A stretch of DNA of 64,000 nt from assembly GCA_018228685.1 (NCBI GenBank), contig CP073691.1, positions 1,798,001-1,862,000 on the forward strand, given 5' to 3'. The position numbers and the translations under genes are program-made. The DNA is from Clostridiaceae bacterium Marseille-Q4149 (GTDB lineage Bacteria > Bacillota > Clostridia > Oscillospirales > Oscillospiraceae). Shown here in pieces: positions 51,067 to 60,095 of the stretch. The notes under the pieces were generated by a model that worked only from the letters and a program-made list of their open reading frames with translations, ran no database searches and was not told where the DNA came from. How positions within the stretch are numbered: position 1 is the stretch's first letter; each line of letters begins with the position of its first letter.

Positions 51067-52296
51067 TCACATTAGCACCAAATTGCCCTTGATTGCCTCT
51101 GCTTTTTCCCTCATGTTTTCTTGCGTAATATGCGTATAAATATCCATAGTTGTGGAAAAATCAGCGTGGCCCATCACTTGCTGGATAAACTTGATGTCGT
51201 TCGTGCTTTCACAGAGCCGCGTGCAGAATGTGTGTCTCATGTTATGTACGCTAAAATGCGGCAGCAGTTCCGGCTCACGATCTTCCAGTTCAGCCTGATC
51301 CATTTCTTCGGCGTTGTAGGCGATGGAGATACGCTGGATGGCCCGGTTGATATTATGGGCACTGAGAAAGTAACCTTCCCGATTCCTAAAAAGGAAACCG
51401 TGATACCCATTCATCACAAGGTCTTCCGGATAGAGGGTGTCCATGACTTCAATCAATGTGCGGAGCTGTTCAGCAACCTGCGGATACAGGATCGGGATGG
51501 TACGGGTGCCGTTGGTTGTTTTAGGGGTGTTGATGTGAAAACCTGCTTTCCCATCAATCACACGGTAAATCAAATTATGATTGACAGAGATGGTGTTGTT
51601 CTCCAGATCCACATCATTTTTAGTTAAGCCAGTACATTCCGCAACACGCATTCCTGTACCGAGCAGCACGACCATGACAGGCAGCCAGTGGCTATACATC
51701 GGTGACTTTGAAATGAAACGAAGAAAGTTCTTCTGCTGTGTCATAGTCAGCGCGATTCTTTTCTTCGGGGGTGCCCCGGCCCCCTCTGTTTTGAGAGAGC
51801 GATAGACGCCCTTGCTGGGATTTTTTCGGATGTAATCATCATCGACCGCCAATTCCAGCGTGGGATGGATCAGGTTATTGATGCTTTCCAGAGAATTGAT
51901 TGCAAAGCCTTTTTTCAAAAGCTTCGTGTAAAAGGTCAGGATGTCGCTCTTTCGGATATTAGGCAGAGGGATGTTAGCAAACGGCTCGTCCTTCACATAG
52001 TTGTTCCAAAGATATTCGTAATTCGCCCGTGTAGAAGCCTTTAACTGAATTTTCGTATCCATGAGGACTTTGAACATATCATTTAGGGTAATTTTCATAG
52101 CCTCCTGGGTACGAATACCGTCATCGCTGTCACGGTTGAGCACTTTTTCTTTGGCTCGCAAACTGGCAAGGTCAAAATCATAGATGTACTTTTTCTTTTT
52201 GCCCAGTTTATAGACAAACATATAGCTGCCGTCTGAGCGTTGTGTCTCTCCTGGCCGCAGGTTACGGCCTTTGTTGTCTTTTCTAACTTTTGGCAT
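51067..52296 (-). CDS. int: Tyrosine recombinase / integrase (Tn916 Int type)
   Basis: 409 residues. N-terminal arm-binding domain (RPGETQRSDGSYMFVYKLGK), a SAM-like core-binding domain, then the catalytic domain with Arg in GTGMRVAECTGL, HxxR in HNMRHTFCTRL, His in GHADFSTT and the nucleophile Tyr in MDIYTH. It inserts and excises the element. 57 bases downstream of xis on the same strand, as in Tn916-like elements. Confidence 0.95.
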   Translation of the reverse strand: MPKVRKDNKGRNLRPGETQRSDGSYMFVYKLGKKKKYIYDFDLASLRAKEKVLNRDSDDGIRTQEAMKITLNDMFKVLMDTKIQLKASTRANYEYLWNNYVKDEPFANIPLPNIRKSDILTFYTKLLKKGFAINSLESINNLIHPTLELAVDDDYIRKNPSKGVYRSLKTEGAGAPPKKRIALTMTQQKNFLRFISKSPMYSHWLPVMVVLLGTGMRVAECTGLTKNDVDLENNTISVNHNLIYRVIDGKAGFHINTPKTTNGTRTIPILYPQVAEQLRTLIEVMDTLYPEDLVMNGYHGFLFRNREGYFLSAHNINRAIQRISIAYNAEEMDQAELEDREPELLPHFSVHNMRHTFCTRLCESTNDIKFIQQVMGHADFSTTMDIYTHITQENMREKAEAIKGNLVLM

Positions 52297-52353
52297 AGGC
52301 TGATACCTCCCGATGTTTTGTGTGTTGCTGCGCCCGGAATGGGCAGGGCGCTG

Positions 52354-52554
52354 TTAGCATGAGATCTCGTACAAGTATTCCTTTACTCGCTGAACGCTCC
52401 AAAGGACACGAGAATTCATGGTGATGCGGGCGTGGGCCAGGTCGCCGATCTGGACGGCCGTGTGCCGCCCGCAGTCGAGCAGTTTGCAAAGCGATTCTGT
52501 ATCGACCGCCAAGCACTGATCTGGTGAAAGGTCATTGGGTTTTCTTTTTTCCAT
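52354..52554 (-). CDS. xis: Excisionase (Xis-like small DNA-binding protein)
   Basis: 66 residues: a winged-helix/MerR-like part, LSPDQCLAVDTESLCKLLDC followed by GRHTAVQIGDLAHA, then VLWSVQRVKEYLYE. The size, sequence pattern and place just upstream of int fit the Tn916-type excisionase that directs the integrase towards excision. GGAGGGCAATT precedes the ATG. Confidence 0.85.
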   Translation of the reverse strand: MEKRKPNDLSPDQCLAVDTESLCKLLDCGRHTAVQIGDLAHARITMNSRVLWSVQRVKEYLYEISC

Positions 52555-52950
52555 AATTGCCCTCCTTTATTTGCAATTACATATATCCCCTACGATTTGT
52601 AGGAAAAGGTTTTCAACAAAAACAATGAAGTCACTTAAATTCATCGGGAAGTGTGAAGGCTCTTCCATCGTCCATTTCCTGCGCCGGGGCTTTCCGCCGC
52701 GTATTTTCAGGCTGCCGCTATGCGACATTTAAGTTGTGGGCGCGCACAAACACACTATCCGCATCTCCTGTATAACTCCGATAAAAGAGGTTATGAGAAT
52801 TGTCAAGGTACAAAAAGAGCGTGCGGACTGGCTACGAAATCCGGCACCATGTCTGTACACCCTATAAATAGGGCAAGAAGGCTGTTTTTTCTGCACGGCC
52901 TATTTTTTGTAAAAAAATTTTTCTGTTAGACTATATATAGACATTTGTTC

Positions 52951-53143
52951 TTGACTAAATCAATATATTGTGTTATCTTGTTCTTGTAATTGATTTTTGT
53001 GCGTTCCCTATATGGGATACAGATTTTGTATCTGTACGGCAAGGCTCAAAGCCCTGCATTGCACACGCAGTTAAGATTGTATTTGTGCCAGTAGTATTGC
53101 TGCGCCCATTCGGGCCAGTATATTACTGGCTTTTTTTATTTTT
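52951..53143 (+). ncRNA. Leader or small RNA ending at an internal terminator, upstream of the recombination operon
   Basis: The gap 52555-53293 has no credible protein gene. It holds a promoter TTGACT (52951-52956), 17 bp, TATCTT (52974-52979), then about 160 nt of transcript. That transcript contains two mutually exclusive small stems (53016-53032 or 53018-53036) and ends at a terminator: GCCAGTA (53087-53093) pairs with TACTGGC (53124-53130), followed by 13 mostly T bases. Either a small RNA or an attenuated leader of the operon starting at 53294. Further upstream CCCTAT-AA-ATAGGG (52860-52873) is another dyad. Confidence 0.55.
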
Positions 53144-53293
53144 CGGGGTTTCCCCATCAGCGAGGATGACATTGGTTCATAGGCAACTATGGACAACAGG
53201 CGTTTTGCCCTTTGTCATGCTCGCTTTTTTGTCGCCCAAATGCCGGAAACGGCTTTGAGGATATATCAAACTACAGAAAGGCAGGTAACACGC

Positions 53294-53446
53294 ATGAATG
53301 TAAAAAAGCGAAGGCAGGAGCCTATGGCAAAAAGGAAATGGCCTTTGGAGGACTGGCAGCATCAGAAGGTGCCCAAATCCAGCCAAGTCCATAGTCCAAT
53401 GATTCGAGTACACGCTATTCCCCGCCGAACACGGAGGGGGTGCTAA
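53294..53446 (+). CDS. Small basic protein at the head of the recombination operon
   Basis: 50 residues, strongly basic (MNVKKRRQEPMAKRKWPLED near the start, RRTRRGC at the end). The ATG at 53294 follows GAAAGGCAGGT. Its end overlaps the possible GTG start of the YqaJ gene. Function unknown; charge suggests nucleic-acid binding. Confidence 0.5.
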   Translation: MNVKKRRQEPMAKRKWPLEDWQHQKVPKSSQVHSPMIRVHAIPRRTRRGC

Positions 53447-53448
53447 AG

Positions 53449-54513
53449 ATGCTGGCGAGCAATGTAGCCGCCGAAAAGCGAAGTCAACCCCAAATTTTGG
53501 TGGAAACGGCGGGCCTGTCCGAAGAGGAATGGCTTGCATACCGCCGGAAAGGGATTGGCGGCAGTGATGTGGCGGCTCTGCTGGGAATTTCACCCTGGCG
53601 GACGGCAAGAGACCTCTACTTTGACAAGTTGAATATCGTAGCGGTCGAAGATAATGAGGACAACTGGGTTGCTCTGGAAATGGGGCACCTGTTGGAGTCG
53701 TTGGTGGCGAAGATATTCCAACACCGCACAGGGTACAAGGTCTATCAGATCAAAAAAATGTTCCAGCACCCACAGTATTCGTGGATGCTGGCCGATGTGG
53801 ACTATTTTGTGGAATTGCCGGATGGCAGTACCGCAATTCTGGAGATTAAAACGACAAATTATAACGCAAGGGATAACTGGTGGCTAAACGGTGAAGAAAC
53901 CGTTCCCGTCTATTATGAAGCCCAAGGGCGGCACTATATGGCCGTCATGAATGTGGACCGCTGCTTCTTCTGCTGCCTGTATGGCAACAACGAGGAAGAA
54001 ACCATTATTCGTGAAATCCGGCGGGACGAGTCCTATGAGGAGGAGATGATTTTCCTGGAGCAGTATTTCTGGGAAAACCATGTTCTTACCAGGACGCCGC
54101 CGCCCTATACCGAAGATGGTGATCTGGTGCTTGAAAGCGTGCGCCGGCATACGGGCTCTGCAGATCAGGACGCTCCCGTTGTAACGCTTGATTTGAGCCT
54201 GACAGCCAAATTGATGCGCTATCTCCAGCTTCAGGAGCAGAAGAAACTCACGGAAGCGGGCAGCAAAGAGATTGAGGCGGATATGAAGCGGCTGAAGGCG
54301 GCGCTGGTCGCAGAAATGGGCAAGAGCTGCAAGGCCGTTTGCCAACAGGATGGGGTGAACTATATTGTCACCTACAATCCAGTGAGAAAGCCCGGCATTG
54401 ACAAAGACAATCTGATGCGGCTGAAGCTGGACCACCCTGATATTTACGAGCAGTATGTAACCGTTTCAGAATCCCGAAGGTTCAGTGTGAAAATTGATAC
54501 CAAGGCGGCATGA
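53449..54513 (+). CDS. YqaJ-family viral recombinase (lambda exonuclease fold)
   Basis: 354 residues. PD-(D/E)xK nuclease of the YqaJ/lambda Exo group: KGIGGSDVAALLGISPWRTA at the front, MGHLLESLVAKIF (conserved Glu), the catalytic Asp in WMLADVDYFVE and E-x-K in AILEIKTTN, then YYEAQGRHYMAVM. It degrades one strand of linear dsDNA to create single strands for annealing. The front residues are uncertain: ATG 53449 lies 11 bases after GGAGG, GTG 53440 only 2. Coupled to the next gene by ATGA. Confidence 0.9.
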   Translation: MLASNVAAEKRSQPQILVETAGLSEEEWLAYRRKGIGGSDVAALLGISPWRTARDLYFDKLNIVAVEDNEDNWVALEMGHLLESLVAKIFQHRTGYKVYQIKKMFQHPQYSWMLADVDYFVELPDGSTAILEIKTTNYNARDNWWLNGEETVPVYYEAQGRHYMAVMNVDRCFFCCLYGNNEEETIIREIRRDESYEEEMIFLEQYFWENHVLTRTPPPYTEDGDLVLESVRRHTGSADQDAPVVTLDLSLTAKLMRYLQLQEQKKLTEAGSKEIEADMKRLKAALVAEMGKSCKAVCQQDGVNYIVTYNPVRKPGIDKDNLMRLKLDHPDIYEQYVTVSESRRFSVKIDTKAA

Positions 54514-56804
54514 GAAAGGAGGAAAATGATTTGATCCATAGAGGAACTTATGATGGGACAATTTACCATAATCCTGCAAATAAGTTCTGCATCATCAGTG
54601 TAAAAACTGCGGACAAGGATGTACCTCAAGAAGCCAGGTCTACCCGCCGGCACAAGGATCATCTGATTCGGTTTGTGGCTACCGGCTACGAACTGCCCCG
54701 CACAGATGCGGTAGAACTGGAACTGGATGGCGAATGGAAAAAAGGAAAGTATGGGATGCAGCTTCAGGTGGAGCAGTGGCATGAAATTGTCCCTCAAACC
54801 AAGAGTGGAGTGGAAGGCTATCTGGCCTCTGGCCTTATCAAAGGCATCGGGCCGGCGCTCGCCAAACAGATCGTATCACGCTTCGGCGTGGAGACACTGG
54901 ACATTCTGCAAAATCGCCCGGAGCGGCTGCTGGAGATCAAAGGCATCACGGAGAACAAGCTGGAGGCCATCAAGACCTCATATGCAGAGAGCCGGATGCT
55001 GCAAGACCTGATGACGCTGCTCTCCCCGTTCAAGATTACACCGAAAACAGCGCAGAAGATTTATCAGTTTTTCGGCCCGGCCAGCGTGGACATCTTGAAA
55101 AAGAGTCCGTTTGAGCTTTGCCAAATATCCGGTTTTGGCTTTTTAAGGGTGGATGCCATCGTTCAGAAAAACGGAGGCGACCTGCGCGCCCCTATGCGAA
55201 TCAAAGGCGCCTTGTTCTGGGCGTTGGAGGATAGCAAGGGGAAAAACGGACATTTGTTTTTGACCAGTGAGGCTTTACAAAAAGAGGCGCTCCAATTACT
55301 CAACGCTAAAATCCCTATTCCTTCGCTTCGGCTCCATGCACAAGAGGTCAGCGATGTCCTCGAAGATATGATCCTGCATGGAGAGGTCGTATCCGTCAAA
55401 GGAGGCATTTATCTTCCTCGTGTATTTGCACAAGAGGATGAAACTGCCCGCCGGATTGCGATGCGTGTGGTGGAGCCTCCCACCCCGGAGAAGATCGAAC
55501 AAATTTTGGAGCAGGTCAAACGAGAAATCGGACTGGCCCTGTCCTCAAAACAGGAAGCGGCTGTGTATGCAGCCTATCGTCACAATCTTTCCATCATCAC
55601 AGGCTCCCCGGGTACCGGCAAGACAACGGTGCTGAAAACAATTCTGGAGGTTTACCGCCGCCTGCATCCCCAAGGAGAGATCGCCTTAATGGCGCCGACA
55701 GGCAGAGCCAGCCGGCGTATGGCGGAAAGTACCGGGGTTGATAAGGCCAAGACGCTGCACAGCATTTTGGGGCTCGCCAGCGAGGAAGATGAAATAAAAC
55801 GCAACAACACCCAAGAGCCGCTTTCGGCCGATTTGATCATTGTGGACGAGTTTTCCATGGTGGATATGTGGCTGGCAAATAAATTTTTCTCACGCATCAA
55901 AGGTGGAGCACGGGTCATTCTTGTCGGAGACCCGGATCAGCTTCCCAGTGTAGGCGCCGGGAATGTGTTCCGTGAACTGATTGACTGCGGCCTTATCACC
56001 GTGACGGTGCTGGATCAGATTTTCCGTCAGTCCAAGGACAGCCTGATTGCCTACAACGCCAAATTCATTAACGAAGGCAACACCAAGCTGTACTACGGCC
56101 AGGATTTCGTTTTCATGGCAAGCAACAATCAGGCGGAAGCCGCTGAACGAATTGTTGCCCGCTACTGCCGGGAGATCGAGGAAAGTGGGATTGACCGGGT
56201 GCAGATTCTGTCGCCTTTCCGCTCGGACGGCGCGGCCTCTGCGGAACAGCTCAACGAAGCGATCCGCGAAGTGGTCAACCCGTTTCGTTCCGCCGAGGAA
56301 GAAATCAAAATCGGCGTCAAGGTATTCAGGGTCAATGACCGGATCATGCAGACCAAAAACACTGCCAAGGTATCCAATGGCGACCTGGGATTCATCCGCT
56401 ATATCAAAAATGATGAAGATGGAACTCGCGTTGGACTTGACTTCGGTGTGGGCCGTGAGTTGGAGTACGGCATAGAGGATATGGTCAATCTGGACCTCGC
56501 CTACGCCACTACGATTCATAAAGCAATGGGAAGCGAGTACGATACGGTCATTATGCCGCTCTTAAAGGCACATACTGTCATGCTCTATCGAAATCTGCTC
56601 TACACTGGCATCACCCGCGCAAAAAAGCGTGTGGTGCTCATCGGTCAAAAGCAGGTATTGTTCATGGCAATCCATCGCAATGAGATCGGCAAACGCAACA
56701 CGCTTTTGGGTGAACGCATCCACCTGTACTATAAGGCGTATGCCCGGCGGGCAGGTATCCCCGTTCCGGCGAACTTGGAAAAAGAATTGAAGCACGCAGG
56801 CTAA
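54510..56804 (+). CDS. RecD2-like helicase of the mobile element
   Basis: 764 residues, second RecD-type helicase in the window. N-terminal HhH part (YLASGLIKGIGPALAKQIVS, IKGITENKLEAIK), Walker A ITGSPGTGKTTVLKTIL, Walker B LIIVDEFSMVDMWL, LVGDPDQLPSVGAGNVF, DQIFRQSKDS, ATTIHKAMGSEYDTV, LLYTGITRAKKRVV. AT-richer than the chromosomal copy. The ATG at 54510 overlaps the YqaJ stop, but AAAGGAGG at 54514-54521 points to a TTG start at 54531. With YqaJ it probably processes DNA ends during transfer or replication of the element. Confidence 0.92.
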   Translation: MRKEENDLIHRGTYDGTIYHNPANKFCIISVKTADKDVPQEARSTRRHKDHLIRFVATGYELPRTDAVELELDGEWKKGKYGMQLQVEQWHEIVPQTKSGVEGYLASGLIKGIGPALAKQIVSRFGVETLDILQNRPERLLEIKGITENKLEAIKTSYAESRMLQDLMTLLSPFKITPKTAQKIYQFFGPASVDILKKSPFELCQISGFGFLRVDAIVQKNGGDLRAPMRIKGALFWALEDSKGKNGHLFLTSEALQKEALQLLNAKIPIPSLRLHAQEVSDVLEDMILHGEVVSVKGGIYLPRVFAQEDETARRIAMRVVEPPTPEKIEQILEQVKREIGLALSSKQEAAVYAAYRHNLSIITGSPGTGKTTVLKTILEVYRRLHPQGEIALMAPTGRASRRMAESTGVDKAKTLHSILGLASEEDEIKRNNTQEPLSADLIIVDEFSMVDMWLANKFFSRIKGGARVILVGDPDQLPSVGAGNVFRELIDCGLITVTVLDQIFRQSKDSLIAYNAKFINEGNTKLYYGQDFVFMASNNQAEAAERIVARYCREIEESGIDRVQILSPFRSDGAASAEQLNEAIREVVNPFRSAEEEIKIGVKVFRVNDRIMQTKNTAKVSNGDLGFIRYIKNDEDGTRVGLDFGVGRELEYGIEDMVNLDLAYATTIHKAMGSEYDTVIMPLLKAHTVMLYRNLLYTGITRAKKRVVLIGQKQVLFMAIHRNEIGKRNTLLGERIHLYYKAYARRAGIPVPANLEKELKHAG

Positions 56805-56872
56805 AAATGTGACGCAAGGTGCAGAAAAACGCCCAGCGTCCCCTATTTATTATACAGGAAGGAGTTTAGAAG

Positions 56873-57937
56873 ATGAGTGACAACAACAATAATGCAAAAA
56901 CGATGTACGAGGCCGTTCCTGCCGCTGCGGAACTGAACAAGGTACCGGGGTTCGACCCGCTGAAGTTCCTCCGGCGTGCCGGGGACTCCATGAAATTGGA
57001 CTTACCCTATCAGAAACTCTGGTTCCGAATGGCACACCCCAATGGGCGTATGCGTCTGACGGCCATGCGGATCACGGAGCAGATGGCGATTTTTGAGGCC
57101 AAGGTATTTCTGGACCGCAGTGACGCGGAGCCGTTCAGCGTGAGCGTTGCCCAGCAGACCATGCAGGATAGCAGGGACTTTGTGAAGGCAGCTCAAAATG
57201 AGGCGTTGAGCCAGGCCCTTTCGGACGCCGGATTTGGCATCCAGCTTGTGAGCGCCGACACTCATGCCGCTTCCGTACAGAAAGCGGCGCCTGTGAGTAA
57301 AACGCAGCCCTCTGCCATTACTCCGCCTGTGAGCACTGTGTTGCCGCAGGAGCCCTCCAGCGCCTCGCAGAAGGCCGCTGTTCTTTCCGAGGGTAATTCC
57401 ATTTCCGGGGGCACACAAACGCCACAGAGGGCATCTGAAAACGCGGAAACAGCAAGAACGAAGATTCAGCCCGCAGAAACTCCAGCCAAGGGGCAGAGTT
57501 TGCCGGTGAGCCCTACTGCAAACACGGATACACTGCCAGCGGGATTCGCACCAACGGAAGAACAGCCGGAAAACAGTAAGGCGGCGGAGGAATTACCAAT
57601 TCATCTCCCTGCGGAGGAACTGCCAGTTCAGCGCCCTGCAGAGGATCTGACGGCCACCAAGGAGGCACAGGAGGTCCCGGAAGCCGAAATCGTGCAAGAG
57701 GCCCCTGCATATACCCCGGATATGCCTGTAGAGGATATTCTGAAGGTGATGACGCTGGAACAGGCACAGGAGGTCGTTGTGGACAGCGGTGTGTGCCGGG
57801 GGCTGACTATTGCAGAAGTGGCGAAGAAGCGGCCTGTCAATCTGCGTTTCTATTTGACTCCGGGCAACAAAAGCAAGGACAACATCGTTCGGGCTGCCGC
57901 CCAGCTGGTCCTCAATTCACTTCAGAAGGCCGGTTGA
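56873..57937 (+). CDS. Candidate single-strand annealing protein with a long disordered linker
   Basis: 354 residues. Residues ~15-125 form one compact domain: FDPLKFLRRAGDSMKLDLPY, RITEQMAIFEAKVFLDRSD and AAQNEALSQALSDAGFGIQL. The last segment recalls the (A/S)xGRALxxxGYG motif near the end of Rad52/ERF-like phage annealing proteins. Residues ~130-275 are rich in Pro, Ala, Glu and Ser and look unstructured. A short C-terminal domain (IAEVAKKRPVNLRFYLTPGN) follows. Sitting next to a YqaJ exonuclease, it is a good candidate for its annealing partner, though sequence alone does not prove it. GGAAGGAG before the ATG. Confidence 0.6.
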   Translation: MSDNNNNAKTMYEAVPAAAELNKVPGFDPLKFLRRAGDSMKLDLPYQKLWFRMAHPNGRMRLTAMRITEQMAIFEAKVFLDRSDAEPFSVSVAQQTMQDSRDFVKAAQNEALSQALSDAGFGIQLVSADTHAASVQKAAPVSKTQPSAITPPVSTVLPQEPSSASQKAAVLSEGNSISGGTQTPQRASENAETARTKIQPAETPAKGQSLPVSPTANTDTLPAGFAPTEEQPENSKAAEELPIHLPAEELPVQRPAEDLTATKEAQEVPEAEIVQEAPAYTPDMPVEDILKVMTLEQAQEVVVDSGVCRGLTIAEVAKKRPVNLRFYLTPGNKSKDNIVRAAAQLVLNSLQKAG

Positions 57938-57976
57938 TGCGAAGCCCTGGCTCGGGTATGAAGGGAGGAATGACAA

Positions 57977-59755
57977 ATGGGCTCATACCCGGATGAATTT
58001 CCTTTCGGCATCATGGAAGTTGTCAATCTATTAAACCTGCGCATCAGGCGTCAACAGGCGAACAGCGTCTATGTGGACTGCCCGTTCTGCGGTGACCGCC
58101 GGGGACGGATGAATGTCAATTTCGTCAAGAATGTCTGGCGGTGCAACCACTGCGATGCACATGGCGGAATGCTGGCGCTGTATGCTGAACTTAACCATAC
58201 GACTACATCCGATGCCTACTGGGAGATTGCAGAAGCTCTGTGTGACAATATCCAAGAGGAACACGCACGCTCCGGGAATGAAGCCCAACAACGGCCGGCC
58301 AGCCCATGCCCTTCAACTTCGGGGGCCTGGGCTGCCCCTGCCGGTCATTCTTCTTCCGAGCGAAAAACAGTACCACAGTCGAATAAGGCCAGTCCAGCGG
58401 AGATCCACCAGACGCTATCCCTGCTGCTTGCTCAACTTACGCTGCGGCCGGCGCATCGGGAGCATCTGCGCTCCCCTAAACGCGGGCTGTCTGATGAACA
58501 GATTGACGCACTGGGCTTTAAGAGTACCCCACCGCCTTTTCTATGCCGGTCTATTACAGAACGGCTGATCAAGCAGGGATGCAAGGTGCAGGGAGTGCCG
58601 GGCTTTTACCAGGATGGCGGTGGACATTGGACTATGGCTTTTTGTCAAAAGACAGCCGGCATCCTGATCCCTGCCATCGGCTTTGATGGCATGTTGCAGG
58701 GATTCCAAATCAAACTGGATATACCGCTGAAAAACAAGGATGATCCGCCGGAAAAGCCGGGAGCAAAATATATCTGGTTTTCGTCTTCCTCAAAAAAGAA
58801 CGGAACAGGATCGGGCAGCCCGGTACATCTGGTAGGAAATCCATCTGCCCGTGTCGTTTATGTGATTGAAGGTCTTTTGAAGGCAGACATCTCCTATTGC
58901 CTGACCGGGCGCACTTTCGCCGCGATTGCCGGCGCCAATAACACCAGTCCGTTGGACGCTATGTTCGCGTTGCTGGCGCAAAGTGGCACAGAGGAGATCA
59001 TCGAAGCCCACGACATGGACAAGTACAGCAACAAAATGACCATGGCCGGGGCATCTAAAATTTATTTAATGGCGCAAAAGCACGGCATGAATTGCCGGCG
59101 GTTGACCTGGAATCCCAATTATAAAGGGTTTGATGACTGGCAGCTGGCTTTGCGCCAGGGCAGTCAGCGGCAAAAGGAAATTGAAAAGTTAAGTTTCAAA
59201 GAGCAGTATCTGCGCGGGCTGTGCGAGCTGGCCCACATTGAGGACTGCGTGGAACAGTGGCAGCACCGGGCCGAGCAAGACATCGGACTGACAGAGTATC
59301 TGGGGCTGACGGGGGAGGAACATAAAACCTTCCTGTGCGGCGGCCGGGACGCTCTTGCCGCCCTGTTGGAGCCACAGCGGCGAAAACAAAGGTTTGTACT
59401 TTATCAACTTCAACTGGACGAAGAGAACGCGATCCCATTTGCTTTCAAGGATATTACAGCGTTAAAAGCGGCTGGTTATGAACAGCCGCCTGCGGCGATG
59501 TACTATGTGGCAGGAAGTGGAGAAATCTACTGCCCAGCGGAGGAATCGGATGACGCACTTTTGAAGCGCCTGTTTGCCGACTGCCGGGAGCGGCTGCCTG
59601 AAGGCTGCCGCGGGCGGCCGATGGCGATTTCTGATGTAGTGGAACTAAATCATGGTACCAAGCGGGCGTATTATTATGTAAGCGGACAAGACCAGTTTAG
59701 ACAAGTAAAGTTTTCCCCTATGCTCGCAAAGAAGGAAATTCCAGAAAAGACATAA
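57977..59755 (+). CDS. Primase-like protein with CHC2 zinc finger and toprim-like domain
   Basis: 592 residues. N-terminal CHC2-type zinc ribbon (VDCPFCGDRRGRMNVN, then WRCNHCDAHGGMLALYAEL), a linker rich in Ser/Pro/Ala, then a central domain with LIPAIGFDGMLQGFQIKLD, YVIEGLLKADISYCLTG (toprim-like E-G-x-x-KAD) and EIIEAHDMDKYSNKMTMAG (DxD). This is the layout of primases on phages and conjugative elements; it would make primers for replicating the element's transferred strand. The C-terminal 150 residues are not recognised. Confidence 0.82.
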   Translation: MGSYPDEFPFGIMEVVNLLNLRIRRQQANSVYVDCPFCGDRRGRMNVNFVKNVWRCNHCDAHGGMLALYAELNHTTTSDAYWEIAEALCDNIQEEHARSGNEAQQRPASPCPSTSGAWAAPAGHSSSERKTVPQSNKASPAEIHQTLSLLLAQLTLRPAHREHLRSPKRGLSDEQIDALGFKSTPPPFLCRSITERLIKQGCKVQGVPGFYQDGGGHWTMAFCQKTAGILIPAIGFDGMLQGFQIKLDIPLKNKDDPPEKPGAKYIWFSSSSKKNGTGSGSPVHLVGNPSARVVYVIEGLLKADISYCLTGRTFAAIAGANNTSPLDAMFALLAQSGTEEIIEAHDMDKYSNKMTMAGASKIYLMAQKHGMNCRRLTWNPNYKGFDDWQLALRQGSQRQKEIEKLSFKEQYLRGLCELAHIEDCVEQWQHRAEQDIGLTEYLGLTGEEHKTFLCGGRDALAALLEPQRRKQRFVLYQLQLDEENAIPFAFKDITALKAAGYEQPPAAMYYVAGSGEIYCPAEESDDALLKRLFADCRERLPEGCRGRPMAISDVVELNHGTKRAYYYVSGQDQFRQVKFSPMLAKKEIPEKT

Positions 59756-59766
59756 GAGAGGTTTTG

Positions 59767-60018
59767 ATGGTTGTCGTGAGTGAGACAAAGGAGAGCCAGC
59801 TTTTGGCGCTCCTGGAGCAATGCGTCCATCTGGACGCTGATGTGCGGCCCCGTAAAGAAAAAGGCTTTTTTACGGTGACGGTTCCGCCGCCGTGGAACGA
59901 TCCGGCGCGCAGGGCGGCTCAAGCAATACAGGATCAAATCAAGGAATGGTCAAAGCAATATCCGAATGTGGTGTGTTACTGCTTTGACGGTTACAGTACA
60001 TTGGTTTATGTGCTGTAA
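59767..60018 (+). CDS. Small conserved-type protein of the element, unknown function
   Basis: 83 residues (MVVVSETKESQLLALLEQCV, then FFTVTVPPPWNDPARRAAQA, ending FDGYSTLVYVL). Small alpha/beta profile, no motif I can name. AGAGAGG before the ATG; 11 bases after the primase gene, so in the same operon. Confidence 0.65.
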   Translation: MVVVSETKESQLLALLEQCVHLDADVRPRKEKGFFTVTVPPPWNDPARRAAQAIQDQIKEWSKQYPNVVCYCFDGYSTLVYVL

Positions 60019-60095
60019 AAGAATGTGGCAAAGGCATGGGATGGGCATTGGCCTGTTCCGTGCCTTTTTTATGAAACGACGGAAAGGAGATCACT

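Noticed and set aside
52535..53258. Short reading frames in the gap between xis and the recombination operon
   Set aside because: No ribosome sites or family resemblance; the region is better explained as leader, terminator and regulatory sequence.
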